A stretch of 10,731 nucleotides of DNA from a bacterium. GTDB lineage: Bacteria > Bdellovibrionota_C > UBA2361 > SZUA-149. Each line of letters opens with the position of its first letter. The stretch's first letter is position 1. Of the stretch, positions 1-7,598 are shown piece by piece. Made by a program: the position numbers and the translations under genes. The notes beneath the pieces were generated by a model. The model made no database searches. It was not told the origin of the DNA and saw nothing but the letters and a program-made list of their open reading frames with translations. Location: positions 1 through 10,731 of the forward strand of contig QIGM01000287.1 in the NCBI GenBank assembly GCA_003230795.1. Reading direction: 5' to 3'.

Positions 1-90
1 CTCCGCACTTGGCGCGTGCACCTTCCCTTCATGAAAAGGTTTGCAGCATTCGTCATAGGTTTTATCTGGACTACATGGGCACTGTGACAT
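1..90 (-). CDS. SEC-C motif protein, YchJ/UPF0225-like, N-terminal 30 codons (runs off left edge)
   Basis: Reading leftward from the ATG at 90, all 30 codons to the window edge are open. The residues CPCSPDKTYDECC have the SEC-C zinc-binding pattern CxC...CC (Cys4, Cys6, Cys15, Cys16). This is followed by KPFHEGKVHAPSAE, which matches the usual start of YchJ/UPF0225 proteins, where a CC-pocket motif is followed by a G-K-x-A-P-T/S-A-E stretch. The start is supported by a purine-rich Shine-Dalgarno (GAGGAAG) just upstream at about 93-99. SEC-C motifs bind Zn and were first noted at the SecA C terminus; the function of YchJ-type proteins is not established. The gene lies 83 bases downstream of the large membrane protein on the same strand and could be co-transcribed with it or use the AT-rich leader at 100-145. 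The rest of the protein is not visible. Confidence 0.8.
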   Translation of the reverse strand, partial: MSQCPCSPDKTYDECCKPFHEGKVHAPSAE

Positions 91-146
91 TTCTTCCTCG
101 TCTTTAGTATTTAGTTAGTCAATAGAACAGTATTTTTTGCCGCCGT

Positions 147-167
147 TAGCATCTCACACAGACGCTA
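147..167. repeat. imperfect inverted repeat just after the membrane-protein stop codon
   Basis: TAGC-a-TCT-cacac-AGA-c-GCTA forms a 7-pair stem with one internal mismatch and a 5-base loop, starting 7 bases downstream of the stop codon at 176-174. No T-tract follows on the minus strand (an A-run comes later), so it does not look like a standard intrinsic terminator. It could protect a 3' end or be chance. The 7-base word AGTATTT also occurs twice nearby (106-112 and 129-135). Confidence 0.35.
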
Positions 168-173
168 GAATCT

Positions 174-2462
174 TCAATACGAGAGACGGAAAGTTATTCC
201 AGGCTGGGTTGTTTCGAGAACTATAAACTCTACATCGTTCGTCTTTCCGCCACCTAAGTCCTCCGTAAATGCAAAAGTTGAACTCAGCTTCACTTCAGAA
301 CTGTCTGCTCGCAGCTTCGGCAAATATCGGAACTTCAATACCGCACGCTTGCTCTTTAAGGTAACTCGCAGCCCGTCTGCTTGCGTTTGCACCTCACCGT
401 CTCCTTCAAGGAAGTAGCCTTGCGCTGACGGCTTCCTCGTAAATAGTCGAAAACGGTCTCCCTTAAAAACCTGCTCGTACCTGTCAGAGTCTGCACAGTA
501 CTTCGCCCACTCCCGCTTAAAACTAACAACCGCCGTCGTGTTCACCAGATCAAGAAACTCTTCAATCCCCTCTACGCCTCTAGCGCGGTATGTTTCAGGA
601 ATAGGATCTACCGTGCTCCATTTTGTGTGATAGAAATCCGAGGCGTACATTGGTTTTCCGGAAAACGCCGTAAGCGGAGCAATGTGCCCGCCATCTTGAG
701 CAGCCCACCAGGTGGCGTCTAGCTCTTGAAGGACAAAGCCGAGAAAAAATGTTCGCCCTCCCCCACCGTGTTCGGAAATGGCCGCACTCAGACTATTGGC
801 AAGACCTGTGGAAAAAACAAATTTCTCGTCACTTCTGTTTAGATAGACGGCAGCGATGGTATAGACACTAAGAAGGACGGCACCGAACACTACACTAAGT
901 CCGAACAAACCTCGCGCCCGTTTGGCAGAACTACTCTCGCAATGAAGGTCCTTACTAAACACCAAACCAAGATGTTCAATTGCTGCACCGGCGGGAATGC
1001 ACATCAAAAAGGCTGCAGGGAGAATCATTCGCCGCAACTCGAGCTGAGGCTTGAGGTCCTCACCAAAGATCGCAAACAATAGCAACCAGAGAATACTTGA
1101 AAGCAAAACCAGGGAAACGCTCGGCTTTGAAAGAAGGAAGATTCCCGGCACAAAGAAAAGGAGCAGCAGCGGGTTTACCTTGGCTGCAAGCTGTCGAAAT
1201 CCTTCGAGTGCATTTCGAAGCGTGTCTCGGATACTAGATTGGACGACTTCCGCAACGGCGGCAGTCGCAGCTCTTTTCTCACCGTCAAAGTGGGTGACAC
1301 TCGAACCCGGTAAGGTATCAGCCTTGAGAAACGAAGCGACGTTTGATTCTTGCAGGAAGGTTAAAAGCCAAGGGCCATTTATCAACAAAAACAAGGCCAC
1401 AAACGCGAAAATCTTAATGCCCCTTCCTTGAAGAAAGCTGCGTTTGGGTCGGAAAAGACAAAAGACAACTAAGGGGAAAAACACTAAGGCTGATAGGGTC
1501 CACATCAACGTCATTGAGGCAACGAGCAGAAGTAGCAGCACGTCTAGCCAACGTGGTTTTCGCTCATCAACGGACAGACGAAACGCAAGTGCAAAGCAAA
1601 GGGGAAGCAAGCCGATCGATAGAGAAAAACCGATTGTGCCGTATTTAAGCAACCACTCGAAGTAACCAGTTGATGGCCCAAGAGCCAGAATCGCGGCAAT
1701 CACCGCTGCCGGGCGAGAGGTGCCAAGCACTCGAGCCGCTAGGTAGATAGCACCTGGAACAATGAAAACGAAAAGATACGGGATGAGGAGAGTATACGCT
1801 CTCGCATTCTCATATATCGAGAGGTCTCCCGCCCACCAAAGGATTGGGTAGCTTAGAAAAAAGACATTGAGAACGCCGGAAGGAAAGAACTCACGCGCCG
1901 AGTAGCCGGCGTTCCATTCAGGGTTATAGAAAGGTATCGAAGGGAAATGTTCTTTTAGAAGATGAAGTCGGTAGAGAAAGGACGGATGATCATCACTAAA
2001 GAGCAGACGACCATCGGCAAGACAGAGAAACAGGCCTGCAATAAATAGCTGCGTCAGGATAAGAACGGGAAGCGAAAACACTCTTTCGAGAGAAAATCTA
2101 TCTCTAAGGAAGAACACCACAAGAGAGGCTGCTGCACCCAGATACCATAGTTCGACGAGACTAGTTCCAGGTGGAAAAAAACCGAAGCGCCGACTTGCGA
2201 CATCGCTAATCGCGAATAGTGCGAGCGCAATCGCCGCAATCGCCACTCGCAATCGAATAGTTCGGCGGCATATAACAGAGTAAATAAAAACTCCCGCAGC
2301 ACACAGAATCGAGAGCTTCCACGTGAGAGAACTAACAACGAGCGGACCATCAGCAGCGAAAAGATGAAGATTGCCGTAGACGGCACCAAGCAGCCCGTAA
2401 AGAAACAGCACTGTAAACACTGAGTCGATGAGATTCGATTTTCGCTGTCCGCTTTTGTTCAT
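174..2462 (-). CDS. large polytopic membrane protein, YfhO / PTPS-related GT-C-like family
   Basis: The 762-residue protein has a hydrophobic N-terminal two thirds, with roughly a dozen membrane segments between about 12 and 540, and a soluble C-terminal part from about 545. After the third or fourth segment, an extracytoplasmic loop carries Asp157-Asp158-His159-Pro, then a stretch around 176-196 with Pro-x-Trp-Asn-x-Gly-Tyr and Phe-Phe-Pro. This resembles the acidic first loop and 'P-W-x-x-G-x-P...YPP' pattern of YfhO-like and 6-pyruvoyl-tetrahydropterin-synthase-related membrane proteins, which share the GT-C glycosyltransferase fold. The C-terminal end (YLPKLRA near 713-719, ending in short strands) also resembles that group. 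By inference it transfers sugar from a lipid-linked donor outside the cytoplasm; substrate unknown. ATG at 2462, weak ribosome site (CAGAG), 6 bases after the preceding flippase-like gene, so probably translationally linked. Family assignment is by pattern only. Confidence 0.75.
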   Translation of the reverse strand: MNKSGQRKSNLIDSVFTVLFLYGLLGAVYGNLHLFAADGPLVVSSLTWKLSILCAAGVFIYSVICRRTIRLRVAIAAIALALFAISDVASRRFGFFPPGTSLVELWYLGAAASLVVFFLRDRFSLERVFSLPVLILTQLFIAGLFLCLADGRLLFSDDHPSFLYRLHLLKEHFPSIPFYNPEWNAGYSAREFFPSGVLNVFFLSYPILWWAGDLSIYENARAYTLLIPYLFVFIVPGAIYLAARVLGTSRPAAVIAAILALGPSTGYFEWLLKYGTIGFSLSIGLLPLCFALAFRLSVDERKPRWLDVLLLLLVASMTLMWTLSALVFFPLVVFCLFRPKRSFLQGRGIKIFAFVALFLLINGPWLLTFLQESNVASFLKADTLPGSSVTHFDGEKRAATAAVAEVVQSSIRDTLRNALEGFRQLAAKVNPLLLLFFVPGIFLLSKPSVSLVLLSSILWLLLFAIFGEDLKPQLELRRMILPAAFLMCIPAGAAIEHLGLVFSKDLHCESSSAKRARGLFGLSVVFGAVLLSVYTIAAVYLNRSDEKFVFSTGLANSLSAAISEHGGGGRTFFLGFVLQELDATWWAAQDGGHIAPLTAFSGKPMYASDFYHTKWSTVDPIPETYRARGVEGIEEFLDLVNTTAVVSFKREWAKYCADSDRYEQVFKGDRFRLFTRKPSAQGYFLEGDGEVQTQADGLRVTLKSKRAVLKFRYLPKLRADSSEVKLSSTFAFTEDLGGGKTNDVEFIVLETTQPGITFRLSY

Positions 2463-2468
2463 CTCTGA

Positions 2469-3473
2469 CTAATTCGCTTCGCTCTGATGAGACTTCTTAA
2501 GCTGCACCCAGAGAAATGCTCCAAGTAGCGCTAAGAGCAATACTTTCGCTCTCAAAAGTAGGCCCACCGCCAGACCCTGGGAATCTGTCGCTCCCACTCG
2601 TTTAAGCATAAACAAAAAAGCTCCTTCTTGAATCCCTAAACCGCTCGGAGTGAGTGGTACCATACTCACAAGTAGCACCAGAGGCACGGCAATGAAGAGC
2701 CCACCTATGCTCGGTTGCTCCCAGCCAACAGCTCGTGCTGCCAAGTAGGTATTGAGCACTGTCAGACAATGAAAAAACAAAGAAAGTAAAAGAGCCTTTA
2801 CTAGAAGAGTCAGATCTCCCCTTGCGGCCTCAAGCCCAAGATTCAGTTTCTCAAACACGGCTCTCGCCTTTGTCAGAGCTTCTTTTGAAGGCACTAGGGC
2901 CAACAAGCGATCGATAACAGCAAACAGCGAGGCTCCAACCCTCGGAGAAAAGCACACGACCGCAAGCCCAAAGGCTGCTGCTCCAACAAGCAAAATTGCC
3001 GTGGAGAGTCCGGCTGTAACCTCCGCTCCAAGAAATACGAAACACACACCGAGCAAGGCCATAGCAAGAAGACCGGTAAAACGTTCGAGAAAGGTGGCAA
3101 CAAAGGCATCTCGTTGGTTCGAGATGTGCGCGCCCAAGTGATAGCTTCTGGCGATATCCCCGCCGACATAGGAGGGAGTAAAGGTATTAAAGAAATACCC
3201 CACGGTATAGAGTTTCATGAGATGTAACATCGAAACGCTGGCGCCTGATGCCCGAATAAAAAGTCGCCACTTGAGACAGCTCGCCCAAATCATCACAGGG
3301 GTTAGCCCAAGAAGCAAAGACAGATACCCGAGATCGACGGAGAGGAGCACCTCGACCAACTTCTCGAGCCCAACAAAATAGAGAATGGCCGCGAGGATAC
3401 CTACAGCAAAGAGGAATCGTAGTGTTAATCTACTCCTGCTCGATATCGTCATACGTGGCTTGCTCTTGCTCAC
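2469..3473 (-). CDS. flippase-like membrane protein, lysylphosphatidylglycerol synthase TM family (UPF0104)
   Basis: The 334-residue protein is almost entirely membrane segments (about 8). It shows the family's marks: FFNTFTPSYVGGDIARSYHL at about 94-113 with Gly104-Gly105-Asp106, Glu130-Arg131-Phe next to a helix, and the late PLTPSGLGIQEGAF motif at 273-286 with Glu283-Gly284. This is the MprF-like/AglD-associated 'flippase-like' domain, without the soluble acyltransferase half of MprF, at the usual length for stand-alone members. Such proteins are often found beside polyprenol-linked glycosyltransferases and are proposed to move lipids or glycolipids across the membrane; that role is inferred. 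The longest frame starts with GTG at 3473, 16 bases after the epimerase stop. An in-frame ATG at 3452 would shorten it by 7 residues, and neither start has a convincing Shine-Dalgarno. It sits between the epimerase and the large membrane protein in one compact operon. Confidence 0.88.
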   Translation of the reverse strand: MSKSKPRMTISSRSRLTLRFLFAVGILAAILYFVGLEKLVEVLLSVDLGYLSLLLGLTPVMIWASCLKWRLFIRASGASVSMLHLMKLYTVGYFFNTFTPSYVGGDIARSYHLGAHISNQRDAFVATFLERFTGLLAMALLGVCFVFLGAEVTAGLSTAILLVGAAAFGLAVVCFSPRVGASLFAVIDRLLALVPSKEALTKARAVFEKLNLGLEAARGDLTLLVKALLLSLFFHCLTVLNTYLAARAVGWEQPSIGGLFIAVPLVLLVSMVPLTPSGLGIQEGAFLFMLKRVGATDSQGLAVGLLLRAKVLLLALLGAFLWVQLKKSHQSEAN

Positions 3474-3489
3474 TCCACCGCCCGTAACG

Positions 3490-4500
3490 CTAGGACAGTA
3501 GGTTCTCTTGCTGATACCAGGAGAGGATGTTCTTTACTTCTGTCTCGAAGGTTTGCTTCGGTTTGTATCCAAGCTCACGCTGGGCTTTGGAAATATCAAA
3601 GGAGCGATCTTTGGTGAAAAAATCTACTCGCCTGCGATAAATCGGAGGCTCAACCCCGAAAGGCTTGCAAACCACTTCCATAAAACTACCAAGTAGTTGA
3701 ACCGGAAGTGCCGGAACGCGAAAAGGTAATGGCTTCACTCCGGCATATCGAGCTACTGTCTTAACAAGTTCCGAAATTGACGCAGGGCGCTCTCCAGCAA
3801 GAATGTAAGTCTGCGCGTTGGCGTTTTCACTTGTCGCGGCAAGCAAAAAGCCCTCAACTAAGTCATGCACATACACCCAATGCGTAAGAGTTTTTCCGCT
3901 TCCAATTATTGGGAACTTGCTGTTTGCCACTCCGCGAAAGAGTTTTAACATTCTCATATCGCCCTCACCCCAGATCATCGCTGGACGAACCACTACACCA
4001 CCGAGACGTCCGGAGCGAAAACGTTCACTCGCTAGCTTCTCACCCTCACATTTCGTGACCTGATAAATATCGCCTGGTCGATACGCTTCGTCCTCGTTTG
4101 CCGGAGGATTGGGGATATGGCTATGCACACCAACGGTGCTGCAGTGAACCACTCGCTTCACGCCTAACTCCTCAGCAGCATCGAGAACATTTCGCGTCCC
4201 CTCTACATTCACTTCGTAGTAGACTTCATCCGGGAATTTCGCCTGCCTAAATAGGGCGGCAATATGAAAAACGAACTCTCTGCCCTCGACAGCTTGAAAT
4301 ACGCTGTCTCTGTCACAGACATCACCGAAGCAAATTGTAGCTCCAAGGGACTCGAACTCAGAAAGTAGCTCATGCGAACTAGTATTGCGCACGAGTACCT
4401 GCACATCAGCACCGACATTGAGCAAACGCCGAGTAAGATGAGTTCCAACAAATCCGGTAGCACCGGTAATGAGGACTTTTTTTGATTTTAGAGCATCCAT
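3490..4500 (-). CDS. NAD(P)-dependent extended-SDR epimerase/dehydratase/dehydrogenase
   Basis: The 336-residue protein is a full-length extended short-chain dehydrogenase/reductase. It has the nucleotide-binding GATGFVG (Gly13-x-x-Gly16-x-x-Gly19), an acidic Asp60 after the third strand, HIAA (79-82) for the NNAA-like motif, Ser121/Thr122 in HCSTVGV, and the catalytic Tyr146-x-x-x-Lys150 (YQVTK). Downstream, RPAMIWGEGD (172-181) and the WVYVHDLVEGFLLA stretch (208-221) match the sugar-epimerase / 3-beta-hydroxysteroid-dehydrogenase-like branch, which includes hopanoid-locus HpnA-type proteins. The substrate cannot be read from the sequence; a nucleotide sugar fits the neighbouring glycosyltransferases, while a sterol or isoprenoid alcohol is the main alternative. 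ATG at 4500 gives a normal N terminus, though the ribosome site is poor. It heads the three-gene run 4500-174 and lies just downstream of a candidate terminator. Confidence 0.93.
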   Translation of the reverse strand: MDALKSKKVLITGATGFVGTHLTRRLLNVGADVQVLVRNTSSHELLSEFESLGATICFGDVCDRDSVFQAVEGREFVFHIAALFRQAKFPDEVYYEVNVEGTRNVLDAAEELGVKRVVHCSTVGVHSHIPNPPANEDEAYRPGDIYQVTKCEGEKLASERFRSGRLGGVVVRPAMIWGEGDMRMLKLFRGVANSKFPIIGSGKTLTHWVYVHDLVEGFLLAATSENANAQTYILAGERPASISELVKTVARYAGVKPLPFRVPALPVQLLGSFMEVVCKPFGVEPPIYRRRVDFFTKDRSFDISKAQRELGYKPKQTFETEVKNILSWYQQENLLS

Positions 4501-4554
4501 AGCAGCTCAGCAGAGTGCAACAAATCCCCGCGAAACACAAGAGGCATACTGGGC

Positions 4555-4574
4555 AAAAAAGGCGCTAAGCCCTT
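4555..4574 (-). terminator. candidate intrinsic terminator after the SH3-protein gene
   Basis: On the minus strand, AAGGGC-TTA-GCGCCTT folds into a 6-pair stem (AAGG+GC) with a 3-base loop and one bulged G. It runs directly into a six-T tract, two bases of which lie in the stem. It starts 5 bases after the SH3-protein stop codon (4581-4579). The stem is short, so termination may be partial. It would separate the glycosyltransferase/SH3 pair from the epimerase operon, although I see no convincing promoter in 4501-4554 to restart transcription. Confidence 0.45.
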
Positions 4575-4578
4575 ACGA

Positions 4579-5127
4579 TCACTCTTCTCTTTCCTTAAGA
4601 TCTTGTCCAACTTTTTCGCAGATGGCGCCAGCTAGGCACTCGGGGCCGCCGGTGAAGCGGTAGAGCCAGGCTCTGACCGGGCCAAAGATATCATCAGGTT
4701 GGCCACCATAGCCCATGCTTTCAAAAATATTGCGGACGCTCTGCTCAAGATCGACTCCCTTATCGGCAGGAGCCCATAGGTCGCTTAGAGCGATAAATAC
4801 TAGCTCTGAGCTCTTTGTCTTGCTTTTTCTCTCAGGAGAAATTTGAGGCTGTATGCGCCAATCGATGATAGCAAAATCATTCTGCTCTCCGACGTAACAA
4901 ACTTCCTCACCAAGCAAGAGCTTTGCGACAACTCGACTACTCTTCTCGGGCTCCTCATAAACCGGCACGTCGGCACGCTTTGCTTTGTAACGTGTGCAAT
5001 TCTCTAGCAATGGCTCTTGTTCGGTCTCAGCACTCTGAATCGTCGTTGAGGTAGCCTGTTCTTCTGCGGAGGCGGTAGATGAAAGCAAGCAGAAGCTAAC
5101 GAACAGTAGCAGAGACGACCTGGTCAT
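4579..5127 (-). CDS. exported protein with bacterial SH3-like domain
   Basis: The 182-residue protein has a clear signal peptide: MTRSS, a hydrophobic core LLLFVSFCLL, then TASA cleaved before EEQ (after residue 21). A low-complexity Thr/Ser/Glu linker (22-43) follows, then an SH3b-like domain from about 46 to 118. The domain shows the VPVYEEPEKSSRVVAKL and LLGEEVCYVGE strands and a late VFIALSDLW, matching the 'lnvRsgPs..s.vv..l..Ge.v.v' pattern. Cys44/Cys77 and Cys164/Cys170 could form disulfides outside the cytoplasm. SH3b domains often bind cell-wall peptides or other proteins; the role here is unknown. The frame stays open to an ATG at 5187, but the ATG at 5127 is chosen because it puts the signal peptide at the N terminus and has GGAAGG 8 bases upstream. 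It overlaps the glycosyltransferase gene by 32 bases, so the two are probably translated in a coupled way. Confidence 0.82.
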   Translation of the reverse strand: MTRSSLLLFVSFCLLSSTASAEEQATSTTIQSAETEQEPLLENCTRYKAKRADVPVYEEPEKSSRVVAKLLLGEEVCYVGEQNDFAIIDWRIQPQISPERKSKTKSSELVFIALSDLWAPADKGVDLEQSVRNIFESMGYGGQPDDIFGPVRAWLYRFTGGPECLAGAICEKVGQDLKEREE

Positions 5128-7453
5128 GCCCGCCACCTTCCGCGGCTCGAATTCTAATACCTGCGATTTCAATCGGTACATTTCCAAACCAGTATGCTCT
5201 TATCTGAGGTCGAAGCGACCTATCAAAGTCACAAGAGAGAGATGAAACTGAAAAATCTCCCTCAGCCAATTCTCCCAAGGTTACGATTTGTTTGCAACGC
5301 CCAAACTCCACTCGTAAAGCATAACGCTCCGGTCCAAGCTCAGCGGCAACTGCCTCAGAAACGGCTCTTCGAAGAAAGAACTCGGCTCTATACTCTCCGG
5401 GTTCGAGCCTCACGTACTCCCCGAGCATAACATAACCGCGTTCATCTCTGCTCGGCACCGCTTCGACCACATTCTGTAAACTCAGACGCTGCTCCTGCAC
5501 GCGTAACTGTAGCGGAGAGGTCGACCGAATATCTCGTCCAACAGCTCTTCTAATATGCGCGGCCTGACGAAAATATATCGACTCATTCGAGGTGTGCTTT
5601 CGCTCGGGAGCTCGGAACACACTGACCAAGGTCGCTCCCTTGAAGTCGTATTTGTAGACCGGTTCAGGGGTAATAAACTCTTGTATCGGTTCAGGCGATA
5701 GTCTCTCAATAAACTGCGGAGTAACGAGGAGAAAGTCCGCTGCTGCATCTTCACGGTTTAAGAACTTCAGACGATCATTTGAAGGAAACAAATTTTTGTT
5801 CTGGTAGCGGAAAACGTCTCCATCACACCCAAGCACGACCCAGACAGAATCGTCCTCCCCGAATCCCTCTTGCTGCTGAAGGAAACTTAATGCTTCCGTG
5901 GCCCCCGCGATCGCTAATCCACGATCAAGCTCTACCGCCGCAGGCAATCCACCAGAAACGTAGTTGAAAAAAAGATTGTAATTCGGCCACCAACTTAGTG
6001 CACTGACGAAATGTATTAGAAAAAGAAGCGGCACCGCGAAATAGCTGAAAGAAAATCGAGCCCTATTCGAAAGTGTCCTGTTCGAAAGTGCCCTGTTTGA
6101 AAGTACCTGCAAACTTTCAATGAAAGCCTTAAAACCAAATGCTGCTAAGATATATACAAGTGGAACAACGGGCATCACGTAGCGAAAAGTTTGCTTATCG
6201 GAGATAGAGAGAATCCCTGTCCAAACAATAATAGCCACAAGGCTCATTCCGAGAAGGTCATTGAGTTTACGATCGCTTTGCGTTTTTCGTAGATGAAAAA
6301 TAAAGGCAAGGATGCCAATCAAGGCAGCGAAAAATACGAGCGTCGGCAACTCCCCCGAATAGAGCGAAAAATAGCCAAATTTCGGTGCCTCCCAAGATAT
6401 TCCATATGCACGATGGTTTTCGCCCGATAGCCTAGTAACCCAGACCCAAAACCGCACAATATTCTCTAGCACTTGAGGGACAAAGTAGAGCGTTCCAAGG
6501 AATAGAACAAAGGCACTGGCAAGCGCGCGAAGATGTTTAGCGTAATTGGAAATCCGAGAGGCTACGGCAATGGCGGCTAGAGCAACAAGGGCCAAGCCTC
6601 CACTTAGAACCACGTGAGCCCTGAAGAATAAGCCTAGCAAGTAGAGCTTGTCTGCAAGTTCACTTAGCACACCCAAACGAATCATATACTCGCTCTCATG
6701 CACCCAAAATCTCGTATAGAGAGCAGCAAGGACAAAATGCCCTACGATGATGGCGGCGATATCTGCATAAGAAACTATCGCAAGTCCCGCTCTCTCTGCC
6801 CTAGGTCGAGTAAAGCGTCGGAAGAAATTAAAAATAAGAAAGACAAAAGGTAATGCGATCGCTGTAGGTTTTGTCGCTATACTCAGCCCCCAGAAAACTC
6901 CGGCGCATAATTTCCAAAAAACGCTTTGACGTTCGACGCCGCGTAAATAGGAAAACAACGTTATACACACAAGTAGGCTCAAGACCGCATCAAGGTGGGC
7001 TTGTCGGGATAGTCCAATATTATGCGGATCGAGCGCAAAGAGAGCCGCCGCCAGGAATGCGAATTCGAGACCCAGAAGCCGAAAAGTAAGGAGAAACAAT
7101 AAGGGTGCGAGAAGCGAGGAGACGAAGGCGCACGCAATTCTGGATGCGTGAAGTGGCTGAATCGCCTTAGGCCCATCCTCTGCAAAACCTCGTGCAGCGT
7201 TATACTTCTCCGCAAGCAATTGACCGCTCGCCATGATGAAGCCCGGAACTAAACCGGGATGGGTCATATGCGTACTGAACTCAGCGTACTGACCCGTACG
7301 CAATTTTTCCAATAGACCAGCGCTGCGCTTCTCCCAATGAATCTCATCAGCTTGAGGAACGTTGTCTCGAAGAGCGTACAGGCGGAATGCAAGCGAGAGA
7401 AAAAAGCAGCACAGAAAGAGTACCACGATATTTCGGGTGGTCGGTTTCAACAT
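5096..7453 (-). CDS. GT-C family membrane glycosyltransferase (PMT_2/ArnT-like) with C-terminal beta-rich domain
   Basis: The 785-residue protein has about 11-13 membrane segments up to roughly 490, then a soluble C-terminal region. GT-C marks: Asp36-Glu37 in the first extracytoplasmic loop (ADEIHW), THPG at 64-67, LDPHNIGLSRQAHLDAVL (141-158) with Asp155 as in PMT_2 proteins, GLSIATKPTAI (189-199) and RYVMPVVPL (424-432). Last, a Trp-Trp-Pro-Asn-Tyr-Asn...Phe-Asn-Tyr-Val-Ser-Gly-Gly stretch at 488-502 resembles the 'P-x-Y-L-x-Y-F-N-x-L-x-GG' hallmark. These enzymes transfer sugar from a polyprenyl-phosphate donor on the outer face of the membrane; the acceptor is unknown. Residues about 650-772 look like a beta-sandwich (LEPGEYRAEFFLR followed by alternating strands), a carbohydrate-binding-like appendage. 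ATG at 7453; ribosome site weak. First gene of the leftward run, divergent from nadA. Confidence 0.9.
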   Translation of the reverse strand: MLKPTTRNIVVLFLCCFFLSLAFRLYALRDNVPQADEIHWEKRSAGLLEKLRTGQYAEFSTHMTHPGLVPGFIMASGQLLAEKYNAARGFAEDGPKAIQPLHASRIACAFVSSLLAPLLFLLTFRLLGLEFAFLAAALFALDPHNIGLSRQAHLDAVLSLLVCITLFSYLRGVERQSVFWKLCAGVFWGLSIATKPTAIALPFVFLIFNFFRRFTRPRAERAGLAIVSYADIAAIIVGHFVLAALYTRFWVHESEYMIRLGVLSELADKLYLLGLFFRAHVVLSGGLALVALAAIAVASRISNYAKHLRALASAFVLFLGTLYFVPQVLENIVRFWVWVTRLSGENHRAYGISWEAPKFGYFSLYSGELPTLVFFAALIGILAFIFHLRKTQSDRKLNDLLGMSLVAIIVWTGILSISDKQTFRYVMPVVPLVYILAAFGFKAFIESLQVLSNRALSNRTLSNRARFSFSYFAVPLLFLIHFVSALSWWPNYNLFFNYVSGGLPAAVELDRGLAIAGATEALSFLQQQEGFGEDDSVWVVLGCDGDVFRYQNKNLFPSNDRLKFLNREDAAADFLLVTPQFIERLSPEPIQEFITPEPVYKYDFKGATLVSVFRAPERKHTSNESIYFRQAAHIRRAVGRDIRSTSPLQLRVQEQRLSLQNVVEAVPSRDERGYVMLGEYVRLEPGEYRAEFFLRRAVSEAVAAELGPERYALRVEFGRCKQIVTLGELAEGDFSVSSLSCDFDRSLRPQIRAYWFGNVPIEIAGIRIRAAEGGGHDQVVSATVR
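5136..5141 (-). promoter_or_regulatory. Shine-Dalgarno deciding the SH3-protein start
   Basis: GGAAGG on the minus strand lies 8 bases before the ATG at 5127 and inside the 3' coding end of the glycosyltransferase. It supports the internal start that places the signal peptide at the N terminus, rather than the ATG at 5187. Confidence 0.6.
6059..6103 (-). repeat. three in-frame 15-base tandem repeats inside the glycosyltransferase gene
   Basis: The units CTTTCAAACAGGGCA, CTTTCGAACAGGACA and CTTTCGAATAGGGCT are contiguous and encode LSNRA-LSNRT-LSNRA (residues 451-465). They lie between two membrane segments, probably in a short loop. The repeat keeps frame, so copy-number change by slippage would add or remove 5 residues without breaking the protein. 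Confidence 0.9.
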
Positions 7454-7598
7454 CCGATATTAATCACTATAGTCACTTGCATGAACAACTAAATGTTATC
7501 TGTGTCTTGTCTCTCATGTCTTACAAGAACTAGGTAGATACCGCACATAAAGAGAACGTGCTCAGACACATCCCGAGTTCCGTGCAGCCGAGGCCGCG

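Noticed and set aside
131..167. Intrinsic terminator in the T-run / hairpin region after the membrane-protein gene
   Set aside because: The T-run is on the wrong side of the hairpin for the plus strand and reads as A on the minus strand.
1051..1431. Plus-strand open frame of about 126 codons
   Set aside because: Lies wholly inside the membrane-protein gene on the other strand; the protein is Ser/Arg/Lys-rich without any motif and has no ribosome site. The antisense frames at 9198-9626, 8641-8967 and 10407-10724 were rejected for the same reason.
3490..4500. Naming the SDR hpnA (hopanoid-associated epimerase)
   Set aside because: Motifs are shared by many extended SDRs and no hopanoid genes (shc, hpnC/D/E) are visible.
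5128..5187. 20-residue N-terminal extension of the SH3 protein (ATG at 5187)
   Set aside because: It would bury the signal peptide behind a charged stretch and has a weaker ribosome site than the ATG at 5127.
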